Origin: Deltaproteobacteria bacterium | GTDB lineage: Bacteria > Myxococcota_A > Polyangia > Polyangiales > Ga0077539 | DNA: 64,000 nt | Assembly: GCA_016704445.1 (NCBI GenBank) | Contig: JADJAE010000042.1 | Span: forward strand, 1-64,000 | Direction of reading: 5' to 3' | Shown here: positions 21,230-27,445 of the stretch, piece by piece | Layout: each line of letters begins with the position of its first letter | Position numbering within the stretch: position 1 is the first letter of the stretch | Program-made: the position numbers and the translations under genes | Notes under the pieces: model-generated | What the model saw: the letters and a program-made list of their open reading frames with translations, nothing else | The model's database searches: none | Told to the model about the DNA's origin: nothing

Positions 21230-21991
21230 GTGACGCTGCGGGTCATCGTCGTCGCCGAGGACCGGATGGGCATGGCCCTCGCGCGCGACCTCTGCGATCG
21301 GGTCGTCAGCGAGCGTGCTCGGGCGACGTGGCTCAAGGATCAGTGGGAGGATCCGAGCCTCCGAGAGCAGTGTCGCTCGTGGGCCGGCTTCGACCGCGCG
21401 GAGAGCTTCACCTCGTGGTCGGGGCTGAAGGCGGAGGCGTCGAGGTTGCGGGCCGTCGCGCATGGTCTGGGGCTGAGGGGCCCGGCGGCCGAAGCATACA
21501 AGGCAGCGAGGGTGGCGCAGCTCCAGAGCCCCGAGCGCAAGCCCGACCTGCTCGTGCTTGCCCGAGACACCCAGGGCGATGTCGACGCTCGCGCGGAGAT
21601 GGTGCGCGGCGGCCTTCGGGCGAATCCTGGTGTGCCGATGCTCCACGCGATCGCGCATCAGGAGTCCGAGGCATGGGCCGTCGCTGGCTTCGAGGCGCGC
21701 GACGGGCGCGAGCGCTCGAAGCTCACCCTCGAGCGCATCCGCCTGGGCTTCGATCCCTCGCTTGCCCCTCACGCGCTCACGCCCAACAACCCGTCGGATC
21801 CGAGGGACGCCAAGCGCGTCTGCAAGAATCTTGGGCTCGGCGACCACCACGACCCGCGCACGATCGCGTGCTGGACCGAGACGCCTCTCCCCGTGCTGCG
21901 TCGGAACGGAGAGGCCGCCGGGCTGGCCGCCTACCTCGACGAGGTCGAGGCGGTGGTGCTCCCGCTGCTCGGCGACGTTCCGCCCCGATGA
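21230..21991 (+). CDS. TOPRIM-like (DUF4276-type) partner of the AAA ATPase
   Basis: The GTG at 21230 gives 253 residues. The chain has a TOPRIM-like pattern: an early strand with an acidic residue (RVIVVAEDRMGMALARDL, E9/D10), a second hydrophobic strand ending in clustered acids (PDLLVLARDTQGDVD), and a HQESEAW motif. HxxExW-like motifs occur in DUF4276 and RloB-type proteins that partner AAA ATPases. If the AAA gene is corrected for its frameshifts, its TGA overlaps this GTG as GTGA, showing tight coupling. By analogy with OLD, Gabija and PARIS systems, the ATPase would sense and this protein would cut nucleic acid. Family assignment and activity are inference. Confidence 0.6.
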   Translation: MTLRVIVVAEDRMGMALARDLCDRVVSERARATWLKDQWEDPSLREQCRSWAGFDRAESFTSWSGLKAEASRLRAVAHGLGLRGPAAEAYKAARVAQLQSPERKPDLLVLARDTQGDVDARAEMVRGGLRANPGVPMLHAIAHQESEAWAVAGFEARDGRERSKLTLERIRLGFDPSLAPHALTPNNPSDPRDAKRVCKNLGLGDHHDPRTIACWTETPLPVLRRNGEAAGLAAYLDEVEAVVLPLLGDVPPR

Positions 21992-22073
21992 GGTCGAGCG
22001 ACAGGCGCCGGCTGCAGAGCGAGCCCGCGCTTTCCAAACGCCCGCGCTCGCGCCACGATGTTGCTCCGAGCCG

Positions 22074-23090
22074 ATGACCGTAGCCCTCCCGATGTTTCGC
22101 GAGACGACCGGCGCCGTCATGGTGGAGCGAGCCTCCGCGCGGCTCGTGCGCATCTCGCTCACCGACCGCTGCGACATGGCCTGCGTGTACTGCCGCCCGG
22201 CCGAGCGCTCGGCCTACCTGCCGGCGGAGGAGCGGCTGACGGTCGCCGAGTGGGAGTCGGTGCTGCGGGGGCTGCGCGACGAGGGCGTGCGGAGGGTGCG
22301 CATCACCGGGGGCGAGCCGCTGCTGCACCGCGACGTGGTCGAGGTGGTGCGCCGGGTAGCGGCGCTGGACATGGACGACCTCGCCATGACGACCAACGCG
22401 TCGCGGCTGGCGGCGCTGGCGGCCCCGCTGCGCGCTGCGGGGCTGCAGCGGGTGACGGTGTCCATCGACTCGCTCGATCCGGCGCGCTTCGCGGCGATCA
22501 CCCGAGGGGGGGAGCTCTCGGGGGTGCTGGCGGGCCTCGGCGCGGCGGTGGCGCAGGGCTTCGACGAGGTGAAGACCAACACCGTGGTGCTGCGGGGCAT
22601 CAACGACGACGAGCTCCCGGCGCTGGTGCGCTGGGCGTGGGCGCTGGGGGTGACGCCGCGCTTCATCGAGGTGATGGGCGTCGGGGAGGGCGGCAACATC
22701 TGGCGCGAGCGGCTGGTGTCGCGCGACGAGATGATCGCGAAGCTCGGCGGCCTGGTGGTGGCGGGCGACGGGGCGCGCGACGACGACCGCGGCCCGGCGA
22801 GGTACCTGCGCGCGGCGGACGGGAGCGGGAGGCGCGTGGGATTCATCACGGGCTCGACGGACACCTACTGCGCGGGCTGCGACCGGCTGCGGGTGACGAG
22901 CGAGGGAACCGTGCGCCCGTGCCTCGCCACCGAGGAGGGCGTGGAGCTTACCGAGGAGGGGAAGGCGGGGGTTCCGGGCGCGGTGGCGGCGACGCTGCGG
23001 GAGGCGTGGGAGCTGAAGCCCGACGCGAACTGGAAGGGCTGCACCGAGGTGACGGCCCGCGCGGTGTCGATGCTCAAGACGGGCGGCTGA
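22074..23090 (+). CDS. moaA: GTP 3',8-cyclase (molybdenum cofactor biosynthesis)
   Basis: The product has 338 residues and is a radical-SAM enzyme that starts molybdopterin synthesis from GTP. The SAM-binding cluster motif is CDMACVYC (CxxxCxxC) after SARLVRISLTDR. The GGEPLLHRD motif follows. The second C-terminal cluster CAGCDRLRVTSEGTVRPC and the terminal Gly-Gly (MLKTGG) required for activation are all present. Length is normal. An alternative start is the ATG at 22119 (MVERASARLV), which would leave the usual short N-terminal extension before the cluster. Six bases separate it from the XdhC-family gene, indicating an operon. Confidence 0.95.
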   Translation: MTVALPMFRETTGAVMVERASARLVRISLTDRCDMACVYCRPAERSAYLPAEERLTVAEWESVLRGLRDEGVRRVRITGGEPLLHRDVVEVVRRVAALDMDDLAMTTNASRLAALAAPLRAAGLQRVTVSIDSLDPARFAAITRGGELSGVLAGLGAAVAQGFDEVKTNTVVLRGINDDELPALVRWAWALGVTPRFIEVMGVGEGGNIWRERLVSRDEMIAKLGGLVVAGDGARDDDRGPARYLRAADGSGRRVGFITGSTDTYCAGCDRLRVTSEGTVRPCLATEEGVELTEEGKAGVPGAVAATLREAWELKPDANWKGCTEVTARAVSMLKTGG

Positions 23091-23096
23091 GCGACG

Positions 23097-23912
23097 GTGG
23101 AGGCGGTCGACGATGCCCTCGCGGTGCCCGCGGAAACGGGCGTGGCGGGGGTGCTACGGCGCGTGGCCGAGGCGGCGGAGGGCGGCCGGGCGGTGGCGCT
23201 GGCGACGGTGATCGGGCGGCACGGGAGCACGCCGTCGACGCCGGGGCAGAAGCTGGCGCGCACGGCGGAGGGGTGCTTCGGAACCGTAGGCGGAGGCGCG
23301 GTGGAGGCCGCGGTGCTGCGGTCGCTGGAGGAGGCCCTCGCGAGGGCCGGGCGCGGTGAGGCGTCGGCGAGGGTGGAGACCTTCCGGCTCGGGGCGGGGC
23401 TGGGGATGTGCTGCGGCGGGAGCGTGGATGTGCTGATCGAGGCGATGGCGGCGCAGTGGCCGGTGGGGGTGGTGGGCGCTGGGCACCTTGCGGGGGCGCT
23501 GGTTCCGATGCTGGTGGGCCTCGGGTTCGCGGTGACGGTGGTGGACGCGCGGGAGGCCTACGCGCTGGAGGAGCGCTTCGCGGGCGCCAGGGTGCTCTGC
23601 GGAGAGCCGAGGGAGCTGGCGGAGCTGGTCCCGAGGCGGGGCGCGGTGCTGGCGATGACCCACGACCACCAGCGGGACCAGGACGCCGTCGAGTGGGCGC
23701 TGCGCGAGGGCTACGCGTACGTCGGCGCGGTGGGGAGCCGCGCGAAGGCCGCGCGTACGGCGACGAGGCTGGAGGCGAGGGACTTCAGCGAGGCCGACCG
23801 GGGGCGGGTGCACATACCGCTCGGGGTAAAGATCGGAGCGCGCTCCCCGGCGGAGATCGCGGTCTCGATCGCGGCGGCGATGGTGGCTTGGAGGGCGGGC
23901 GCGGGGGACTGA
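23097..23912 (+). CDS. XdhC/CoxI-family molybdoenzyme maturation protein
   Basis: The GTG at 23097 gives 271 residues. The N-terminal XdhC/CoxI domain has ALATVIGRHGSTPSTPGQKL and GTVGGGAVEAAVLRSLEEAL, then the Cys pair in GLGMCCGGSVDVLIE. The C-terminal Rossmann domain starts VGVVGAGHLAGALVPMLVGL and includes VLAMTHDHQRDQDAVEWALR and YVGAVGSRAKA. These proteins bind and sulfurate the molybdenum cofactor and deliver it to xanthine-dehydrogenase-type enzymes. The immediate linkage to moaA fits that role. No molybdoenzyme subunits lie in this window, so the client enzyme is unknown. Confidence 0.9.
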   Translation: MEAVDDALAVPAETGVAGVLRRVAEAAEGGRAVALATVIGRHGSTPSTPGQKLARTAEGCFGTVGGGAVEAAVLRSLEEALARAGRGEASARVETFRLGAGLGMCCGGSVDVLIEAMAAQWPVGVVGAGHLAGALVPMLVGLGFAVTVVDAREAYALEERFAGARVLCGEPRELAELVPRRGAVLAMTHDHQRDQDAVEWALREGYAYVGAVGSRAKAARTATRLEARDFSEADRGRVHIPLGVKIGARSPAEIAVSIAAAMVAWRAGAGD

Positions 23913-23933
23913 GCGCGGGGGGAGGGGAGCGGG

Positions 23934-24137
23934 TCAGTCGCGGCCGCGGCCGTTGCCGTTGCCGTTGCCGTGACCGTTGCCGCCCCTCTGGCCGGGCGGG
24001 CCTCCGTGGGGATGGCCGCGGCGACCCCCGCCGTTGCCCTGGTAGTACCCCCGGTCGTTTCGTACGAGGCAGCCGGAGAGGGCGAGCGACGACGCCAGCA
24101 CCGAGAAGAGCAGAGCGAGTCGGAGGAGTACGGTCAT
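23934..24137 (-). CDS. Small Gly/Asn-rich lipoprotein
   Basis: The ATG at 24137 gives 67 residues with a lipoprotein signal (MTVLLRLALLFSVLASSLAL, then SGC). The mature part is almost entirely Gly, Asn, His and Arg, ending in a GN repeat (GGNGHGNGNGNGRGRD) encoded by short GCCGTT repeats on the plus strand (23947-23979). Such flexible tails occur in small envelope lipoproteins of unknown role. The start is divergent to, and 23 bp from, a possible 47-residue open reading frame. No homologue can be named. Confidence 0.55.
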   Translation of the reverse strand: MTVLLRLALLFSVLASSLALSGCLVRNDRGYYQGNGGGRRGHPHGGPPGQRGGNGHGNGNGNGRGRD

Positions 24138-24160
24138 GGCGTCACCATAGGAGCGCTGGG

Positions 24161-24304
24161 GTGAGCCGGTCCATCGCACAGGCCCCGCGGCAGACCTACG
24201 CGGAGGCGCAGCGCGGGCTACCGCTCTCGACACCGGAGCGCCGAAGGATCTACGGTCTCCAGGTCGTCCCGCCGAGGCTTCGGCGCGGGCGCATCAGCGT
24301 GTAG
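24161..24304 (+). CDS. Possible 47-residue basic leader peptide
   Basis: The GTG at 24161 is preceded by AGGAG with 7 nt spacing. The frame runs 47 residues (starting SRSIAQAPRQTYAEAQRG, ending VPPRLRRGRISV) to a TAG at 24302-24304. That stop lies inside the tRNA-like element, at its position-8 to position-10 bases. Third positions are nearly all G or C, as in real genes here, but overall G+C is so high that this is weak evidence. If translated, ribosomes would run into the 5' half of the acceptor stem. It could be a leader peptide coupled to the RNA structure, or simply chance. Confidence 0.3.
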   Translation: MSRSIAQAPRQTYAEAQRGLPLSTPERRRIYGLQVVPPRLRRGRISV

Positions 24305-24366
24305 TTCAGCAGCAGAACGCCAGGCTTGAGACCTGGAGGGCGCAGGGGCAGCACCTGCCACGCTGG
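24295..24366 (+). ncRNA. tRNA-like cloverleaf RNA element upstream of the 763-residue protein gene
   Basis: These 72 nt fold into a complete class-I tRNA cloverleaf in which all 21 stem pairs are Watson-Crick. The parts are: acceptor 24295-24301 with 24359-24365 (7 bp); U8-A9 at 24302-24303; D stem 24304-24307/24315-24318 (4 bp, 7-nt loop); base 26 at 24319; anticodon stem 24320-24324/24332-24336 (5 bp, loop CTTGAGA with U33 and anticodon UGA); 5-nt variable region; T stem 24342-24346/24354-24358 (5 bp, 7-nt loop); and discriminator G at 24366. The conserved loop bases are missing: the D loop AGCAGCA has no GG, the T loop GGCAGCA has no TTC, and CCG rather than CCA follows. A Ser tRNA would also need a long variable arm. 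It is therefore tRNA-shaped but not an ordinary tRNA. Confidence 0.75.
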
Positions 24367-24371
24367 CCGAC

Positions 24372-24387
24372 CGCGACGCCCGTCGCG
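24372..24387 (+). promoter_or_regulatory. GC hairpin between tRNA-like element and ribosome site
   Basis: A 6-bp stem CGCGAC/GTCGCG with a GCCC loop starts 5 nt after the tRNA-like element and ends 2 nt before the GGAGGG ribosome site (24390-24395) of the gene at 24401. It may insulate the cloverleaf, mark its 3' end, or control access to the ribosome site. No T tract follows, so it is not an obvious terminator. Confidence 0.4.
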
Positions 24388-24400
24388 ACGGAGGGAACCG

Positions 24401-26692
24401 ATGAGCGACGACACCACGCGGATCACGCCGAACCCCGGCTACGTGTCCGGGCTGCTCTCCCGCGCGCTGACCACGGCCCGCTCCCACGAGGACGCCGGCA
24501 CGCGCGCCCGCGCCGAGGAGAAGCTCCGTCGCTTCTCCGCCGTGCTCGACGGGATGCTCGACGGCAGCCTCGCGATCGGCTCGCGCACCCCCGTCCCCGC
24601 GCCCGCCTGGGCGACGCTTGAGGTCGTGACGGGCGGCTTCGCCACCGGCGCGCTGCTCGCCGGCGGGCCGCTCCTCGAGCACGAGCGCTCGCTGCTCCGC
24701 TCGCTGGGTCTCCCAGAGGGCGCCGACGCCCGAGCGCGGCTCAACGCGTGGCACCTCGGCGAGGAGGGGCTCGCGGCGCTCCGCGACCGGCTGCGCGACG
24801 GCCGCTACCGCGTGGACGTTCCCGAGGAGGGGGCGCTGCTGGTGGCCGCGTGGCTGCTCTCCCACGACCGCCGCGCCGAGGCGCACGACCTGCTCGACCA
24901 GATCGCTCCCTTCTTCGACCGGCTGCGCTTCTACCCCGCTCCGCAGGAGAGGGCGCTCAGCGGGAGCGCGGTGGTGCGGCTGCAGCCGCTGAGCGCGACG
25001 GTCGCCTCGCTGAGGGCGGTGAAGCCGTCGCCGCAGGTGGCGCGGATGAACGAGGCCCTCGCGGTGTGGTCGCCCTACGAAGACCGCCTCGTGGCGCTGC
25101 TGCGAGAGACCTTCGAAGGCGACGCGCCGTGCCGCCGCTTCCCTGACGGTTGGGCCGCGAAGGCCTCCGCGGCGCTCGACGAGTACCCGCGGCTCCGCGC
25201 GGCGCACCCGCTCTGCCGACGACCCGACAAGCCCGGCGAGACCCTTGCGATCCTTCGTCGCACGGTGTCGCGCTGCGTCGCCGACCCCTCCTCGCTCGCC
25301 GAGCGCGAGCTCCGCGCGCTGGGCGAGCTGCTCTCGTCCATCGCCCGCAAGCGCGGCGCCCCGGGCTCCACGGAGCCCCCGTCCCTGCGGGCGACGCAGT
25401 CCTCCGTGGCCGCCCTCCCCACGCACGACGCCTTCGCCCGGGTGCTCGTCGACCGCCTCGCGCCCTTCCCCCTCGACGGGGGCATCGCCTCGCTCGACGC
25501 CGTCGATGGTCCGCTGTCCTCCGCCGAGGCCGGGCGCGCCGGGGCCTTCGAGGGCGCGCTGCCGCCCGTGCGCTTCATCGCGAAGCTCGCTCGCTCGCTC
25601 GAGGCGCCCATCGAGGAGCTCGTCGAGCGGGGGGTGATCCCGTCGAGCGAGGTGCTGGCGGCGGTGGCTCCGCAGATCACGTCGCAGGTGCGCGCCGCGG
25701 GCATCGACGACCCATCGCTGCGGCTGCTTTACGGGGCGGTGTATGCGGCCTTCCGCCGTCGGCGCTCGCTGCTGCTGCTCGACCTCGCCCACCAGGTGCG
25801 CCTCGAGGAGCTGCCCTGGGTGCGGGCCATCGAGGGGCTGCGCCGCGCCGGGTCCGACGCGACCGCGGCCTCGCGCGTCACCCTGGAGCAGCTCTCGATG
25901 CTGGCGATCACGTCCTATCCAGAGGTGATCCTGCCCAACAAGCTGTTGCAGGAGCTCAGCGCGCTGGCGAAGGGCGCCGGGCTCGACCTCCCCCTCGTCG
26001 AGGAGCTCGCCGCCGACATCTTCATGGGAACCTTCTCCCCGAAGTTCGTCCGCGCCGCGAAGCGCGCGGCCTCGATGCTCCGCGGCACGCTCTACGAGCG
26101 CTACTACGACGTGCCCACCGAGCGGGTGCTCTCGCTGAAGGAGGTCGTCACCCCGAAGCACGGCCGCCCCGGCGCCACGGCTCCATCCCCCGCCTTCGCC
26201 GCGCTCTGCACCGAGCTCGCGGGCACCCTGCCCGGCGCCGGCTGGTCGGTCGCCCGCAACGGAACCATCGTCGAGCAGGAGCAGATCCTGACGACGCACA
26301 ACCTTGCGGTGCTCTTCGAGGCCTTCGCCCTCTCCGAGCGCCTTGGTGACCGTCTGCCCGAGCTCGCCCGCCGCTGCTTCACCCGCATCTGCCGCCAGCA
26401 GTCGCAGCGGGTGACGGCGTGGCGCTCGCAGCTCCAGCGGGTGAAGAACCACGCCTACGCGTGGCGCCAGATGGTGTTCTTCCTCTCGGTGGCTCCGCCC
26501 GGCTCGGTGGAGGACTTCCTCCTCTGGGCGGAGGAGCACCTCGCCGAGCAGGGCGACGAGCTGCGCGCTCGCCTCACCCCGGTGCTGCGAGGGCTGCTGG
26601 CCGTCGCGGTGGGGCAGGCGCCGACGCCCGAGATGCCGCGCTTCCTGGGATGGAGCGTGGGCCGACACTGGCTGCTCCCCGCGCGCTCGTGA
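24401..26692 (+). CDS. Unrecognised 763-residue protein behind the tRNA-like RNA
   Basis: The ATG at 24401 has a strong ribosome site (GGAGGGAACCG) and gives 763 residues (MSDDTTRITPNPGYVSGLLS). I do not recognise a family. There is no signal peptide, membrane helix, P-loop or obvious metal site. The sequence is rich in Leu, Ala, Arg and Glu and looks almost wholly alpha-helical, possibly helical repeats (for example RALGELLSSIARK, FIAKLARSLEAPIEELVERG). A basic block (YGAVYAAFRRRRSLLLLDLA) and the C-terminal segment EQEQILTTHNLAVLFEAFAL are distinctive. The start lies 34 nt after a cloverleaf RNA, so the protein may bind that RNA or tRNA, or be regulated by it. This is inference from position only. 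The gene is monocistronic and convergent with the DUF937 gene. Confidence 0.7.
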   Translation: MSDDTTRITPNPGYVSGLLSRALTTARSHEDAGTRARAEEKLRRFSAVLDGMLDGSLAIGSRTPVPAPAWATLEVVTGGFATGALLAGGPLLEHERSLLRSLGLPEGADARARLNAWHLGEEGLAALRDRLRDGRYRVDVPEEGALLVAAWLLSHDRRAEAHDLLDQIAPFFDRLRFYPAPQERALSGSAVVRLQPLSATVASLRAVKPSPQVARMNEALAVWSPYEDRLVALLRETFEGDAPCRRFPDGWAAKASAALDEYPRLRAAHPLCRRPDKPGETLAILRRTVSRCVADPSSLAERELRALGELLSSIARKRGAPGSTEPPSLRATQSSVAALPTHDAFARVLVDRLAPFPLDGGIASLDAVDGPLSSAEAGRAGAFEGALPPVRFIAKLARSLEAPIEELVERGVIPSSEVLAAVAPQITSQVRAAGIDDPSLRLLYGAVYAAFRRRRSLLLLDLAHQVRLEELPWVRAIEGLRRAGSDATAASRVTLEQLSMLAITSYPEVILPNKLLQELSALAKGAGLDLPLVEELAADIFMGTFSPKFVRAAKRAASMLRGTLYERYYDVPTERVLSLKEVVTPKHGRPGATAPSPAFAALCTELAGTLPGAGWSVARNGTIVEQEQILTTHNLAVLFEAFALSERLGDRLPELARRCFTRICRQQSQRVTAWRSQLQRVKNHAYAWRQMVFFLSVAPPGSVEDFLLWAEEHLAEQGDELRARLTPVLRGLLAVAVGQAPTPEMPRFLGWSVGRHWLLPARS

Positions 26693-26697
26693 GCGGC

Positions 26698-26746
26698 GAG
26701 CGAGGGAGGGAGGAGAGGGAGCTGGAGAGGGGGAAGGGAGGGGAAG
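26698..26746 (+). other. Polypurine, G-run tract between convergent genes
   Basis: The 55-bp gap between the convergent stops at 26692 and 26748 is almost entirely A/G on the plus strand, with five or six runs of three or more G separated by short spacers. It fits the pattern of an intramolecular G-quadruplex or a triplex-forming strand. A transcription pause or termination role is possible. Folding has not been tested. Confidence 0.45.
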
Positions 26747-26747
26747 A

Positions 26748-27323
26748 CTAGCGGCTGCCGAAGGGCGTGAACTGCGCGCCGAAGCCCGCGGGAGCCTGGG
26801 CGGCGGGCATCGCGGCGGGAGCCTGCGCGCCGCCGAGACCGAGGGCGCTCGCGGCGCTGCCGAGGGCCCCAGCGATGCCGCCGGCGCCGGCGCCCTGACC
26901 GAGGTTCATCCCCTGGATCTTGTCCCAGAGGAAGTCGATCATCAGCGGGGTGACGATGGCGCCGAGGACGCCTGCGACGCGCTCAGGGAGGCCGCAGCGG
27001 GAGGCGATGACCTGCGCGACGTGGCCGCCGACGACGCTCTGCAGGCCGTCGACGGCAGCGCCCTTCATCCCCTGTCCGCGCACCAGGCCGCTGACGGCGC
27101 CGGTGAGGAAGTTCATCGCGTAGTTGCTGTTCTTGATGTCGAGGAGCCCGAGCTGGCCGTTGTTCGACTGCATGGCGCTCTGCATCGCGGTCACCGCCGC
27201 AGGAAACGCCGTCGTCAGGATGCCGGCCGACTGCGTGGGCGAGTATCCCTGCGCCTGGAGCGCGGAGTACGCCTGCTGGCCCTGCGGGGACTGACCGAAG
27301 AGGTTGAGGAGCTGGTCGAACAT
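26748..27323 (-). CDS. DUF937 family protein
   Basis: The ATG at 27323 gives 191 residues (MFDQLLNLFGQSPQGQQAYS). The middle shows the DUF937/YidB-like pattern of two helical repeats rich in Gly (YAMNFLTGAVSGLVRGQGMK, then LQSVVGGHVAQVIASRCGLP, then AGVLGAIVTPLMIDFLWDKI). The C terminus is an Ala/Gly/Pro-rich tail ending FTPFGSR. DUF937 proteins are small, widespread and of unknown function. A further in-frame ATG upstream at 27437 would add 38 residues with low-complexity Arg-rich content and is rejected. The gene is convergent with the 763-residue protein gene and divergent from the PHP gene. Confidence 0.75.
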   Translation of the reverse strand: MFDQLLNLFGQSPQGQQAYSALQAQGYSPTQSAGILTTAFPAAVTAMQSAMQSNNGQLGLLDIKNSNYAMNFLTGAVSGLVRGQGMKGAAVDGLQSVVGGHVAQVIASRCGLPERVAGVLGAIVTPLMIDFLWDKIQGMNLGQGAGAGGIAGALGSAASALGLGGAQAPAAMPAAQAPAGFGAQFTPFGSR

Positions 27324-27445
27324 CGTGGGGTACCTCGCCGACGGTGGAGTGTCGCGACGCTCGCGACGACGGGCGAAGGTTCTCGCCGGGGGGAGCGTTG
27401 TCAAGCGCATCGAACGCTCCCCGATTTCACCTACCATCGCGCTCC

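Noticed and set aside
24295..24366. Annotation as a functional tRNA-Ser(UGA)
   Set aside because: No long variable arm, no GG in the D loop, no TTC in the T loop and no CCA. It is kept as a tRNA-like element.
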